Shown in pieces: positions 47,145-58,883 of a DNA stretch of 64,000 nucleotides. A model generated the notes under the pieces. That model was not told the origin of the DNA and did not search any database. It saw only the letters and a list, made by a program, of their open reading frames with translations. This DNA comes from Bettongia penicillata ogilbyi. Taxonomy: Eukaryota; Chordata; Mammalia; Diprotodontia; Potoroidae. The stretch is from contig JAJHZJ010000577.1 of assembly GCA_023548195.1 (NCBI GenBank), positions 1,356,574 through 1,420,573 on the forward strand, given 5' to 3'. The first letter of the stretch is position 1. Every line of letters starts with the position of its first letter. Position numbers and translations under genes: made by a program.

Positions 47145-47335
47145 TAATAGGGTGGACTTGGAATGAGAATCCAGTTTCAGATACATAATCTGTGTGACCC
47201 TGTGCGTGTCACTCAACCTCCATATCATCAACTGTAAAATGTGAATAGCAATCACATCTACTTTATAGGATAATTGTGTCAAGCGCTCCACAGGCTTCAA
47301 ATCCATATTTAAATGTAAGCTACTGTTATCTTAGT
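47145..47335 (+). mobile_element. tRNA-headed marsupial SINE (WSINE-like)
   Basis: 'gacttggaatgagaatccag', 'tctgtgtgaccctgtgcgtg', 'caactgtaaaatgtgaatag', 'aggataattgtgtcaagcg' and a 'taagctactgttatc' end. Confidence 0.75.
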
Positions 47336-47444
47336 TTATTTAGCCTAATCCCCTCTTCTGACAGATAATTTAAAAAATTCACATGTACTTAGCATGTTAC
47401 AGTTTATAAAAGCACTTTTCTTACATCAATCCTCAGTAGGTGAG

Positions 47445-47785
47445 ATAGGTAGTAGGCATTTCAGTTCAAATCCCATCTCCTTCAGGAAGCTTTTCTTTGA
47501 TTTTCCCAGCTGCCAATGCCCTCCCCTCTTAGTTTTCCTGGCTTCTTTAAGTCTTAGATCAAATCTCTGCAGGAGGTCTGTCTTTAATTCCCCCAGCTGT
47601 TAGAGCCTTCCTCTCTGAAATTAGCCTCCCAACCACTCCATATGTCTTGTACGTATTTATATTCATACGTTGTCTCCTCCTTTAGAGTACGAGTGCCTTG
47701 AGGCCAAGGTCTGTTTTCTTCCTTTCTTTGTCTCCACAGTGCTTATGGTGCCTGACACGCAGAAGGAATTTAATTAGTCCTTTTT
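47445..47785 (+). mobile_element. L2 3' region (sense)
   Basis: 'tcaaatcccatctccttcag', 'gaagcttttctttgattttc', 'cttgaggccaaggtctgttt', 'tctccacagtgcttatggtg' with the terminal 'gcctgacacgcagaaggaat'. A duplicated 'aaatc...ttcc' block near 47555 suggests a small internal rearrangement. Confidence 0.75.
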
Positions 47786-47829
47786 TTTTTTCACGGATTA
47801 GTTGATTATTCCTATTTTGAACAGGAAGC

Positions 47830-47955
47830 CATGAGAATCAGTGGGTAAGTGACTTGCCTAGGGTCATCCAATTAATTGCTGAGCTCATGCTGGAACAGAG
47901 CAGTCTTGCTCCCCAATCTAAGAATCTTTCTCCTACACCATGCTGCTCTATGATG
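47830..47955 (-). mobile_element. MIR-type SINE, antisense
   Basis: 'agtgacttgcctagggtcat', 'ctgagctcatgctggaacag' and 'acaccatgctgctctatgat' are the antisense core and head. Confidence 0.65.
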
Positions 47956-49200
47956 ACTAGCTTTATGATCTCGTCATATTGCAGCAAACTCAAAGTCATG
48001 AAAAATCGTGTTCTGCTGTTTTTGCACAGTTTGGAATTTAAGACTGAGGAGCAAAAGTTTCATGTACTATTGTTCCCTGAAGTAACATTTTCCTCTATTT
48101 CTGCCCGTTTCAGAGATTACCAACATCAATCTGGAAACTAAACCAAAACGAAAATATTTTTACAGTAGAAATTATTGTTACTGAGCTTGAGTCTCAGTGT
48201 GTTTGAATAGAGAAGTATGATTAATATTGCTCACAATGCCAAGTAGTATGTGTGTATAAGAGATAGAGTGACAGAAAGAGACAAAAGGACAGAAAGATAG
48301 ACAGAAAAAGACAGAATCAGAAAGAGGAGAGATTGAATGGTAGATTTGCCAGCAAATGGAGGACACAAGAAATAGGTATCACAGTATAAGGGAACAACAA
48401 TGCTGTGAACTTGATGGGCTATTTTCTAAATAGACCTGTGCACTTAAAAGCCAGAGTTCTCTGAATAATGGTAGTCAAATTTCAGTTATGACATGAAATT
48501 ATTCCTACCTATCACTCTATTGTCAATTACATATTTGTATCCATTCATCACACATGGAGTTAACTCTAAATCATATTTTATCTATCAACTCAGTATCAAG
48601 GTAATTTAAATGACAGTCACACTTTTCAACATTTAGTCAAATCTATCTACTTCCATTCTAGTCGTGTACCTTATTATGAATTCAAGATAACGAATCTAAA
48701 CTAGCAGATGGAAAAATCAAACTTTATCAGCAGTTTTGCATGGAAACTATTGCAGCCTGTATCATGTATGAGTTTCTCCAACTCACGAAAAATCCTTAAA
48801 GAATAATATAGACCAGAGGGGTTAGTCAACATCTTTGCCCACTGCATAATACAAAGAATTAAATGAGCATAGGCTTGGAGGGTATTGCCTGTCCCTATCC
48901 CTGCCAGGACTGAGAATGAGAGAGTGGACTGGAGAGAGGGGCTACTATGAATAGCAGATGTGTATGATTGTACTTTGAGATTCTGGAGAGTGTTGAGATG
49001 GTACCGAGAAACAGAGATCACTGCTAAAAAATAAGAAGTGTGATTTTGCATCCCCTCCCTACACTTACCCCTATTATGTCGGTGCTGTAGAGCAAACCTC
49101 TTTGCCTGCTTCTAGTTACCTCTCTGCCGTGGATACAAAAGAAAGGGACAGTTGGGAATCAATATAGTTAAAGTCATTATTATCTACATTCTTTCTGGAT
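47956..49200. other. Unassigned DNA with a purine-rich patch
   Basis: No named repeat or gene was recognised. 48255-48340 is an imperfect acagaaaga-type simple patch. Confidence 0.4.
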
Positions 49201-49201
49201 C

Positions 49202-49295
49202 ATCTAAATCATGGGTGGGGAACTTGCAACCAAATAGAACAAATCCTAAATTTGGGTGGCCTCCAGACCTCAAGTTTCCCAACCCTGATCTAAAT
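49202..49295. mobile_element. hAT MITE (78 bp) with perfect 8-bp TSD
   Basis: atctaaat at 49202-49209 and 49288-49295 flanks a 78-bp element (49210-49287). It starts catgggtggggaacttgc, and the reverse complement of its end is cagggttgggaaacttgagg, so the termini are inverted repeats. This is a CAGGGGTGGGGAAC-type hAT MITE. Confidence 0.85.
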
Positions 49296-49544
49296 CAGAT
49301 AGTGGGAGCAGGGGGAGGAAGAGGAGAATAAATGTTGTTCTGGCCTGAATTGTTTAGAAAATGGCTTCAAATCTATATTTCATATGTTCTGATTTTCAAT
49401 TGTTTAAAATTTTTTAATCTGTTTTGAATTAGAGTCCCATTAGGCCTCTCAAATTAGACATGTCCAAAACAGAACCCTCTCTCCCCACTCCGACACCCCA
49501 ATGAGAAACCGTAATGCAAAATAATAAAAACAAAACCAATTTAT

Positions 49545-49680
49545 TTGCACGGATTTATTTGCAGCAGCCCTAGAGTCAGGAAGACTTGAGTTGGAATTTG
49601 ACCCCAGACAATTACTAGCCGTGTGGTTCTGGGCAAGTCACTTAACCTCCATTGCCTCCAAAAAATAAAAATAAAAAACC
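49545..49680 (+). mobile_element. tRNA-headed marsupial SINE, short form
   Basis: 'gccctagagtcaggaagact', 'gacaattactagccgtgtgg', 'tctgggcaagtcacttaacc' and 'attgcctccaaaaaataaaa', ending in an A-rich tail. Confidence 0.8.
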
Positions 49681-49729
49681 AAAAAACTCTCCCACAATTT
49701 CTTTCTTTCTTTTTCTTTTTTTTTTTTTT

Positions 49730-49935
49730 TGAGAGGGAACATGACACACAGGACTTGGAGTTAGAAAGTCCTAGGTTCAAGTACAGCTTCTGATATGTAA
49801 CTAGTTCTATGACCTTGGTCAAGTCATTTAACTATTCTCTATCTCAGTTGTTCTGTCTTTGAATGAGTGGGTTGGACTTGATGGCCTTTAAGATCCATTT
49901 CAGCTCTATAGCTATGGTCTTGTGATAATTTATAT
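49730..49935 (+). mobile_element. MIR/THER-type SINE
   Basis: 'acacacaggacttggagtta', 'tatgaccttggtcaagtcat', 'gtgggttggacttgatggcc' and 'gatccatttcagctctatag' form a near-complete sense copy, preceded by a T run at 49715-49729. Confidence 0.8.
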
Positions 49936-50299
49936 TGATGGAACCACTCTCCTTTCAGTCACTCAGGTTCACTCTTCATAAATCACCCTTTGCCTCTTCC
50001 CCACAGTCTTCATATCCAAACAGTTGCTAAATCTAGTTGGATTCTGACAGAAATATGCGGGAGCTAAAAACTTATTTCTGCATTTTTATTAATCTACAAA
50101 TCTGGGGTTGATTGGTTGTTGCATTGATTGTTAAAAGTGAGTGTGTATACTTTTTTCCCCCCTTAGAGAGTTCAGTTGTTAAACACCTACCAGAATACCC
50201 TTGTGCTGATTTATAAACATTGCTTGAGCTCAGCAGGAGCGTAGTAGGAGGTTCAGGGAACGAAGTCATCACCAAACTGGAGGTCTAATGATTGTGGTA

Positions 50300-50388
50300 T
50301 AATACCATAAAAACTGACATTTATAGAGTACTTGAAGGTTGCAAAGCATTTTGCATTTATTATCTCATTTGAGCCTCACAACATCTCT
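50300..50388 (-). mobile_element. WSINE/MIR-like SINE, 3' part, antisense
   Basis: 'ctgacatttatagagtactt', 'ggttgcaaagcattttgcat' and 'atctcatttgagcctcacaa' are the antisense 3' half. Confidence 0.75.
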
Positions 50389-50389
50389 G

Positions 50390-51190
50390 ATTTTACCTCC
50401 ACAACACCTGTCCTGACAGACGGAACCCTTTCTACTTGTATGGCTGCTATTTTAGTTTGACGCTCATCAGCTCTCATTTGAACTATTTCAACAGCCTGAT
50501 TGATCTACATTCCTCAAATCTCAACTGTCTTCTACTCCCTGCCCAGTCTATCCCACACACAGTTGCCAGATATTTTTTTTCAAGCACAGACCTGAGCATG
50601 TCACTTCTCTGCCTGGCAAAATCCATTGGTTCTCTGTTGCCTTCAAAGTCAAGTACAAGTTCTGTTTAGCATGTCAAGTTCTTCATAATTTAACTCCAGC
50701 CTACCTTTCCAGCCTTTCTCACAATCTCTTCTTCTTATTGTTCTTGATATATGATGCTGTTTTCTGTGTCTATATCACCAGCTGACTATTCTCCATGCCT
50801 GGAATTTATTCCTTTTTCACATCCATCTCTTGGAAATCTTTGCTTCTTTCAATCAACTCCCACATGAGACTTTTACTGATTCCCAGCTACTAGTGCCTGC
50901 CCCCAAATTACTCTGAGTATGTATGTGTGTGTATATATATATACATATACGTATATATGTGCATAGATTTATATACACATGTGCATAGATTTATATACAT
51001 GTGTACATATATCTCTATATATGTATACCTACATATGTAGATGTATATGGGCAAACATGTGTTTGTGCATATTGTAGTCCCCAATAGAATGTAAGGTCCC
51101 TGAGGACAGAGTTGTTTCTTGTTGGTCTTTTTGTCCCTAGCACCTACACATACCACACATTAATAAATGTCTATTGACTACCTGATTTTT
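50390..51190 (+). mobile_element. L2 3' region (sense), interrupted by TA-rich tract
   Basis: 'tgagcatgtcacttctctgc', 'tggttctctgttgccttcaa', 'atttaactccagcctacctt', 'tctccatgcctggaatttat', 'gtccctgaggacagagttgt' and 'cattaataaatgtctattga' run in L2 order to its terminus. A TATA/CATA microsatellite (about 50925-51060) sits inside. Confidence 0.85.
50925..51060. repeat. TATA/CATA-rich microsatellite within L2
   Basis: tgtgtgtatata and tacatatac units break the L2 3'UTR. Confidence 0.85.
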
Positions 51191-52530
51191 TATTCCAAAG
51201 CACTTTATTACTAGAACACTTCAAAAAGGAAAGTGAGAGCTGAGAGGACAGCCAAAGACCAAGAGCTGATGTTATGAACACCCAGGAGCAGCTCTTCGAT
51301 TCTTCAAATTATCCTCATTGAGCATCCACAGATGGTATTTTCTTTTTACCTTTCCTTTTTTTCTCTTTTCATACTTGGTTGAACTTGTTTGTATGTATGG
51401 AACAGAAGAGGTAGGAAAGTCACCTGGGCATGTTGTCTGCTGCAAGTACTATAGAATATGGAATTGTCATTTTCAAAGTTTTCTTTTAAATGTGGCATAC
51501 TTTTGCATAATTGTGTTTTCATTCTGTAAGCTAAATGAATTCATAGCAAGTTTTTTCATATAAATATATAGCTAAACATAATGAAAAATATGACATAAAT
51601 ATAGCTATATCCATTTATGTGTTATTCAACTGTTAAAACACTATATTAATGAGGCCATGGAAATGGTGCAGTTAGTATTTATGAGTTTCATGCTCACAGC
51701 CTAGATAACTAATCCTGGCTGGCAATCTCCTAAATAAATGTATGTTATTTCATTTTAAAGGGAACTAGTTAACAAAGTGAAGGTAGATCCACTCAACTGC
51801 ATTATAATGTTAGAGGAATGACCCTATCTATATGCCCTATCCACAATGTCTTTGTATTCATGTAGCGTATCACTGTGTGAATGTATTTTTTTTTTTGTAT
51901 GGGAACCAATTTCTTTGCAAATTGGCTCTGTGACCATGTCTCCAGTTCCTTGAGCTTTCCCTGGTTTCCCAGTCCCTCAGTCCTATTCTGGTTTTGTTTC
52001 CCATTCTTCATAGCCCTAATTAGCTTTTTCAACAATTCACTGTCTACCTCTGTGTTCCTTACTTTTCCTTTCTCTAGCTCTGGTTCACTCACAGTATTGC
52101 TCTTCTGTGCTCCTCTTCTCTAGCATCAAAGCACTCCTGTCATGAATTTATGAAACCACTGACTAGGTCCACAATAAATTCATACTATACAATGTCATCT
52201 AGAACCTTGCTCCTATATATCAAACCTCTCATTTATTCTTAATTGACTTCTAACTATACTTCCCATAGTAACTATAACAAAGTTTCTTCCCTCTGTTAAA
52301 GTCCCTTCTTCTACCCTGACACCCTCTGAATGTGAGGTAGTCCACAATCAACTATATATCCTTCCTTTTCTCACATCTTAAAATGTTTTCACCCAAACTT
52401 CTCTTCCTTCACTCCAGTCTCAGAGGATGATCTTTCCCTCTATCATAACTAGACTAAATGGACCTTCCATTTCTGCTTTGCATCTCAATTCCCTCCTGTT
52501 ATTCTAAGAGCTTATTTCTTTGATAATACT
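51191..52530. other. Unassigned DNA
   Basis: No gene recognised. 51880-52500 is pyrimidine-leaning and may be a worn LINE 3' part. The opposed 80- and 96-codon ORFs at 51.8-52.1 kb show no family resemblance. Confidence 0.35.
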
Positions 52531-52533
52531 TGA

Positions 52534-52650
52534 GAGACAGAAAGAGAGAAGCAGAGATAGATGTGTGTGTGTGTGTGTAGGGGGGGGAGAAAAACAGACA
52601 GACAACAAAGAAATAGAGTCAGAGAGACAGAGAGTGGAAGTGGAGAAAGA
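52534..52650. repeat. Purine-rich and (TG)n simple repeat
   Basis: gagacagaaag units, then (tg)n at about 52562-52580, a g run and further agagacag units. Confidence 0.85.
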
Positions 52651-52734
52651 AAAAAACCCTCCTTTCACCTTGATATCATCTGAAATTATAAACTTATCTT
52701 TCTACTTTCAGAAAAGGCAGCATGTTGTAGCATG

Positions 52735-52985
52735 GTAGCTAAGTGGCACAGTAAATAGAGCACCAGTCCTGGAATCAAGAGGACTTGAGTTCAAATCCAG
52801 CCTCAGACACTCGCTAGTGGTGTGACCCTGGGCAAGTCACTCAACCCAATTTGCCTCAGTTTTCCATCTGTAAAATGAGCTGGAGAAGGAAATTACAAAC
52901 CACTCCAGTATATCTGTCAAGAAAGCCCTAAATGGGGTCAACGAAGAGTTGAACACAACTGAAATGACTAAAGAAAAAGCAAAAA
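52735..52985 (+). mobile_element. Full-length marsupial tRNA-type SINE (MAR1-like)
   Basis: Head 'aagtggcacagtaaatagag', 'tcctggaatcaagaggactt', core 'gtgaccctgggcaagtcact', 'tctgtaaaatgagctggaga', then the marsupial 3' part 'accactccagtatatctgtc' and 'ggggtcaacgaagagttgaa'. This is one of the least diverged SINEs in the window. Confidence 0.85.
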
Positions 52986-53176
52986 TGGTACAGCATGAGG
53001 GTGTCAAGTTCAAATAGAAATACTAGTCACTAAAGCATGCATGAGGATCCTGAGACCACATAGCAATTTAGAAGACCATCTACTGTATTAAGATTATCTC
53101 TGCTCTATTGCATTTCTCTTTATTTTGATAAATATTTCCCAGTTACATTTTAATCTGATTTGGATTCCATTCAAAT

Positions 53177-53378
53177 GTTGCCAGCTGCACCTGTGGTGTA
53201 ATGGATTGAGAACCTGTCTAGGATCCAGGAAGATGTACGAATAATCCCTACCTCTGACTGATGTCGGCTGTGTGCTCCTGAGCATGTCTTTTAACTTCTT
53301 AGTACCCTAGACAGCTCTTTAGAACTCTGCGTTGCTGAGAAGGTGCTAACTTGCATTGGTATTCCATTATTTAAAAAG
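53177..53378 (+). mobile_element. Marsupial tRNA-derived SINE (MON1-like)
   Basis: 'agctgcacctgtggtgtaat', 'ggatccaggaagatgtacga', 'tcctgagcatgtcttttaac', 'accctagacagctctttaga' and 'gctgagaaggtgctaacttg'. It is the same type as 1507-1712 but with a different part of the 3' body kept. Confidence 0.7.
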
Positions 53379-53499
53379 AGACAAGTCTATCCTACTTTCC
53401 TCCACCAACTCACCCCTCAATCCCCCAGCTTCTAGAGGAAATGCTATCTCTTTTCAAGATCAATGAATGATGAGTTAATTCCAAAACAAAAGTTTTATT

Positions 53500-54618
53500 T
53501 TTTTTAAATTCTCAGTATTCATCCTCTGTGGTATTTGTACTATTGGTGGCATTTTGTACTACTGATTATTCAAAATTCTGGATATGTTTTCCTCCAGTAG
53601 GGATTCTGATCTTTACTGACATACTCCTACCTGTCTTTATCACACTCTCTTTTGCTTATTCATCTTCTTCCTTTCATCTACTAAATGTGGATGTCCCTAA
53701 AGTTCTCTCCTTCACTTTTTCTATTTCTATAATATCTTATTTAGTTACTGGATATGTAACTTATGATTTCACTTATCATTTCCCTTCAAATGATTATCAT
53801 ATCTCTATATTGAGTTTTGATCTCCTGCCGATTGTCACTGGTTCGATTTCCAAATGCCTGACAGATATTTCCATTCCCGTGGATGTTCCACCAGCATCTC
53901 AAATTTAATACACTCCCAAATTGAATGAACCATCTTTTCTCTTAAATGTCTTCTCATTTCTAACACTCATTTTTGGGAAACAACATCATCTTCTACATCA
54001 CTCAGACTTGAAACCTAGAAGTCACCTTTGACTTTTCTGTCTCCCTTAACTCCTACAGCCAATCAACTGTCAAGTTCTGTTGATGTGGTCTGATGATTCA
54101 CATTCCTTGCATCTTTCCCTTCTTTCTACTTATACTGTTCTCACAAGTATGATTCCTTTAACCAGGACTATTGAAATGTCTTCAAATTTTTCTCCCACTT
54201 CCCATCTATTCCTCACAATTTCCAAAATGGTCTTTCTAATTTATTGCTGTGACAATGTTATTTCTCTGCTTTAAAAAAATGTCCTCAGTGTTCTTTCTAG
54301 TACTTACAGGATAAAATATAAATTCTTTAGGCTACCATATAAAGAGTTTCACAATGTGACTATAACTTATGTTTCCATCTTTATTTGGATCAGTGTTTCT
54401 TCAGCCACACTATGTCCCAGTCAAAATGGATTCCTAGCTTCACCTGCTACCCCTATACACTTGTTCAATGTTTTCCCAGTCCCTTCTCAACTCTGACTCT
54501 TGAAATTATTCTCCTTTTTCAATACTGAGATCAATAATCCAAGTACTACCCTCTCCATGAAACCTTCTCAATACTTCCAGATAAAAGTAATCTCTTCAAG
54601 ATGTTCATAGCACTTTGA
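53500..54618 (+). mobile_element. L2-type LINE 3' region (sense)
   Basis: 'tcactcagacttgaaaccta', 'actcctacagccaatcaact', 'tccaaaatggtctttctaat', 'gctttaaaaaaatgtcctca', 'aggctaccatataaagagtt' and 'atcttcaagatgttcatagc' follow an L2-like order. The 126-codon frame at 53528-53908 lies at its start and has no clear RT motif. Confidence 0.55.
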
Positions 54619-55076
54619 ACCTCTCAGAATCACAGCATTTCAGAGTCATAAGAGGCATCAGAAGTCATGTAATTCAACCTTCATCTTTAAAAGGGATTCC
54701 AATGAAAACACCTGACATGATGTTTCCTCCATGGCAGACCTCCAGTGAGAAGAATCCAGGATCCCTCAAGGCAGCCTATTCTACTTTTGTACAGCTCTAA
54801 GTGTTAGGAACAACAAGTCCAAATTTTCCTCTTTGCAACTTCTATCAACTGTTTTTTTTTTTTTTTTCTTTCGAGGTCAGTTAAAACAAGTCTAATCCTG
54901 TTTTCTTATGACAGCCTTCCAAATTCTTATTGGAATGTGACTCCCTCTCCAAGTCTTCCCTTTTCCAGGATGAACATGCTCAGTTCCTGAAATTGATCTT
55001 CATATGATATGAACAAAATATCATTCACTATTATTCTGCTTGCCATCCTTTGGGCATTCTACAAACTTACAAAATG

Positions 55077-56850
55077 TTTTTTAAGTTCATAAAATTTTCC
55101 TTTGTAAATTTTGATCATATAAAATTTAAAAGTTTTTGCACAAACGAATCTAATACAATTAAAATTAAATGGGAAACAGATTGCTCATGGAAAAAAAAGT
55201 CTTTATAAGAGGCATCTCTGACAAAGGTCTCAGAATCAAGCTACATAAGGAGCCAATTAAATTTTGTAGGAGTAAGAGTCATTGCCTTAATCAATAAATG
55301 ATCAAAGGATATTAATAGGAAGTTTTCAAAGGAAGAAAGCCAAGATTAAAAAACACCACAAAGCAATAATATTAGAGAAATAAACATTATAGTAATTCCG
55401 AGATTCTACTTCACACCTATCAGCTTGGCAAAGGTGAGAAAAGGAAAATTATAAATGTTGGAGGGGCTCTGGGAAAACAGGTACAGTTGGAGGAGCCATC
55501 ATTTTGTTTAGCCATTCTGGAAAGCAACTTGGAACTATGATTCAAAAATTGTTAAACTATGCATACCATTTGGCCTAGTTATACCACTATTAAACCAAAA
55601 AGACTGAAGAAAGAGGGAAAGGATCTATGTGTACAAATTTATTTATAGCAGCTCTTTTCATAGTAGCCTCAAATTGGAACTGAGGAGATGCCCATCTATT
55701 GGGGACTGGCTAAAGAAATTATGGAATATGAATGTGATAGAATATTATTGCCACAAGCAATTACAAGATGGACAGTTTAATAGGAAGTTGGGAGAAACAC
55801 TATGAACTAATGTATGGTGAAATTGGCAAGGGTAGGAGAACAATTTATACGACAGCAACATTATTGAGAAAAACAACTTTGAAACACCTCAGAACTCTAA
55901 ACAATGATAACCCCAAGTCCAGAATATTAAATATAAAACACACCATACTTCTGCAACACAGATGATGAACTTATAATCCAAAGTGAGACATGCATTTTTA
56001 AATATGACCAATATGACTGACCCAGCAATACCACTACTAGGTCTGCATCTTGAGGAGATCATTAAAAAAAAGGAAAATGACCCACATATACAAAAATATT
56101 TATTGCAGCTCTTTTACGTAGTGGCAAAGAATTAGAAATTGAGGGGATGCCCATCAACTGGGGAATGGCTGAACAAGTTGTGGTATATGAATGTAATGGA
56201 ATACTATTGTTCCATAAGAAATGATAAGCAGACAGATTTCAGAAAAACCTGGAAAGACTTACATGAACTGATGCTGAGTGAAGTGAGCAGAACCAGGAGA
56301 ACATTGTATACAATAACAGTGACATTGTGCGATGACCAACTTTGATAAACTTAGCTCTTCTCAGCAGTGCAATGATCTAAGATAATTCCAAAAGACTGAT
56401 AATGGAAAATGCTATCCACATCCAGAGAAAGAACTATGGAGCCTAAATACAAAGTATAGTATTTTCTGTTTTGTTTGTTTGCTTTTTTTTCTTGTGGTTT
56501 TCCCTTAATGTGGAAATATGTTTAATATGATTGTACATTACATGTACAGCCTATATCAGATTGTATGTAGTCTTGGAGAAAGAAGAAAGGAGGAGAAAAT
56601 TTAGAACTCAAAATCTTATAAAAGTGAATGTTGAAAACTAAAAATAAATAAGTAAATTTAATAAGAAAAATATGACCAATATTAAAATTTGTTTTGCTAG
56701 AGTCTGTATTTGTTATGAAGATTTTATTATTTAATTAAAAAATTGTCCAATGGAAGGGCAGTGGGGAGGAAGAGACAATACGTGATTGTAAGAGAGATCA
56801 TTTTGATTAACTAACAATTTGTAAAATTTGTAAAATTTTGTAAAATTATG
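55077..56850 (+). mobile_element. Older L1 3' part (sense), inserted in CR1 and itself interrupted
   Basis: 55077-56000 carries ORF2 C-terminal/3' sequence: 'gtctcagaatcaagctacat', 'cacacctatcagcttggcaa', 'accatttggcctagttatac', 'gatgcccatctattggggac', 'aggtaggaga'-like words. The rest of its 3'UTR follows the nested insertion (56683-56850, with aattttgtaaaattatg at the end). It is 5'-truncated. Outer TSDs are not clear. Confidence 0.75.
56001..56682 (+). mobile_element. Younger 5'-truncated L1 with 14-bp TSD, nested in the older L1
   Basis: aatatgaccaatat at 56001-56014 and 56669-56682 is a perfect 14-bp TSD. The insert (56015-56668, 654 bp) runs from 'gactgacccagcaatacc' through 'gggatgcccatcaactgggg', 'gctgaacaagttgtggtata', 'gtgaagtgagcagaaccagg' and 'cacatccagagaaagaacta' to 'gtgaatgttgaaaactaaaa' plus an A-rich tail. 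It is visibly closer to the shared L1 pattern than the copy it interrupts. Confidence 0.9.
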
Positions 56851-56989
56851 ATTACCAGAATTGAACACAATATTTGAGTCACTGTCTGAGGAAGGCAGAA
56901 AGTAGGATTATCACCACTTTGTCTCTCGAAACCAAGCTTCTCTCTTATTTTCCTTATCACTGTTCTACTTTGAATCATATTTATTTATA

Positions 56990-57150
56990 TGAATCATACT
57001 AATTTATATGCCCATCTTATTGTACATTGTCATAAGGCCCAAAAGGGCAGAAACAATGATACATTATGTCAGTATTCTCCCTACCTAAACAGTGCTTTCT
57101 TCACTCATACCAGGTACTTAACAGCTGTTTGTTTAAATTGGCAGATATTT
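56990..57150 (+). mobile_element. L2-type 3' end (sense)
   Basis: 'catcttattgtacattgtca', 'ggcccaaaagggcagaaaca' and 'aacagtgctttcttcactca' resemble a worn L2 3' terminus. Confidence 0.5.
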
Positions 57151-57500
57151 AACCAAGAATAAAATTTAAATTAGAATTTAACAATGATGTTAAAGCACAC
57201 TCATTGATTTTTAAAATAATGAGATCAAAATAAAAGTCCTTTATTAAGTTCATAATAAAATTAATAAAATAGTTTCACATAAATTTAAATGTGTGACTAC
57301 TAAATTGACTGTTGTTGGAATCACAGCTCAAATAAATTGAATTTTATGAATGCAACTATGTATCAATGTATGTATGTGACACATTTCGTCTATCTTTCTC
57401 TCTGTCTCTGTCTTGTCTATCTAATCTTTCAGTACTCTAAATTCGAATTCCCTTTGAGATCGTTGGTGCACCTTTGTTTCATCTAGAGAGTTGAGGACAA
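57151..57500. other. Unassigned AT-rich DNA
   Basis: No named repeat. A short tctgtctctgtct patch lies near 57400. Confidence 0.4.
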
Positions 57501-57504
57501 CCAG

Positions 57505-57687
57505 AGTCCTAGGATCATAGATTTTGAACTGGAAGAGTCCTTAAACATCTTTAAGTCTAACCTACTTATTTTACAGATGAGAACACTGATTGTCTTATAG
57601 GTTAAGTGATTTGTGTCAGGTCACACAGGTAGGATGGGGGAAGAGCTGGGATTTGAACTCAGGTCCTCTCATTCTGTTTACTAGAAG
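57505..57687 (-). mobile_element. MIR/THER-type SINE, antisense
   Basis: 'tcctaggatcatagattttg', 'attttacagatgagaacact', 'gtcaggtcacacaggtagga' and 'gggatttgaactcaggtcct'. Confidence 0.8.
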
Positions 57688-57884
57688 AATTCAGGTTAGA
57701 CTACCAGAGGATTTAGGATAAAATGATTATTCACAGAGAGATGGTGGGGCTGAAAATATATTTTGAGGCTCATTTCTAGAAAGATTTTATTGTCTTAAAA
57801 GAATCTCTTCTCTTCTTTGTCATTAGCATTGCCTATACCCTTTTTCCAGATTACCCCTATGCAATGTATCATTTAAATACTCTC

Positions 57885-58077
57885 TTATAGAATCAAAGCG
57901 TGTTAGGACTGGAAGAATTCTTAGAAAACATTTATTCTAATACGTTATTTGACAGATTAGAAAACTGAAGACTTCAAGCAAATTCCTCCAGACCACACAG
58001 TTAATGAGTGGCAAAGCCAGGATTTAAACCTGTGCCTTGATTACACTCTTTCCAGTGCTAACCACTCTATGCTTGAT
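57885..58077 (-). mobile_element. MIR/THER-type SINE, antisense
   Basis: 'tagaatcaaagcgtgttagg', 'gacagattagaaaactgaag', 'ccagaccacacagttaatga', 'caggatttaaacctgtgcct'. Confidence 0.75.
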
Positions 58078-58880
58078 TTAAGAAATTCATTCAGAAGAGA
58101 TTTCTTTTTTCTTAAACTACAAAATAGTTATAATTAATAACAGTTACAATAATCTCAATCTACATAGGACTTTGCAATTAATAATGTTTATCATTGTTTT
58201 ATTTAGAATCTAAAAAATTTTTAACTACTGAAATCAAAATATATCTGATACGTATATATGAAATAGAAGATATTTATTAATGTGAAAACTAAATAATATA
58301 TCTGTTTTCTGGCATGATTAAATGGACATATATGCCCTGTGAGGCACATAGGCAAATTGATACTTCCTTTTCCATGATAAATTTTTCTTTTAGAAATATC
58401 TTTGCTTGACTAAGAGAGATGCTTGCCTTCACACTTATAATGTGAGGGAACAGAAGAAAACCATTAGTCAAGCCCCTATTTATCCCATTTTGACCAGAAA
58501 GTTTGATGAGAGAACTACCAGTGGAATATACCTAATTCTGTCAGTTAAGACCCTACCCACATTCTCCTTTGGAACTTCCCAGAGCTCCTCCAGGATGTGA
58601 AAACTCCCTGTATTCCTTGCATGAGACAAGAGTGAATCTCTCCCAGCTTGTCCCAAAAAAAAGACAAAAGGGTACTTCAAGAAGTTACACAGACCTTTAC
58701 GAGAGCCCCTGACTCTAAATATCATGAAACTTCCCACCTGCACAGTGTGTTTTAATAGGCCAAGACCTCAGAAGATGTGCTCAGGATTAAATGCCCCAGA
58801 TAAGAGCTCTGGGGGTTGCAGCACGCCCAGACCACCGATCCTTCTGTTACCCTAGAAAGCAAGCCCTGTTATTGAAGACC
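58078..58880. other. Unassigned DNA left of the YBX fragment
   Basis: No named repeat. 58.5-58.8 kb is less AT-rich and could hold a worn LTR or the eroded 5' part of the retrocopy. The frame upstream of 58884 shows no clear Y-box N-terminus. Confidence 0.35.
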
Positions 58881-58883
58881 TGG

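Larger units (their letters stand above)
54622..56935 (-). mobile_element. CR1/L3 LINE (antisense), split by an L1 insertion
   Basis: Left part 54622-55076: 'agcatttcagagtcataaga', 'acctccagtgagaagaatcc', 'taagtgttaggaacaacaag', 'aacaagtctaatcctgtttt', 'tgccatcctttgggcattct'. The right part resumes at about 56851 with 'accagaattgaacacaatat' and 'tgagtcactgtctgaggaag', the next CR1 segment. The 1.77 kb between is L1. Confidence 0.75.

Noticed and set aside
53528..53908. 126-codon ORF opening at GTG or TTG-type start
   Set aside because: Hydrophobic and Ser/Thr-rich, with no RT or other motif. It lies at the start of an L2-like stretch and is unlikely to be a host gene.
56001..56682. Possibility that the two 14-mers are part of a tandem duplication of L1
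   Set aside because: They sit exactly at the ends of a 5'-truncated L1 with an A-rich tail, and the older L1 continues on both sides. Target-primed insertion explains this better.
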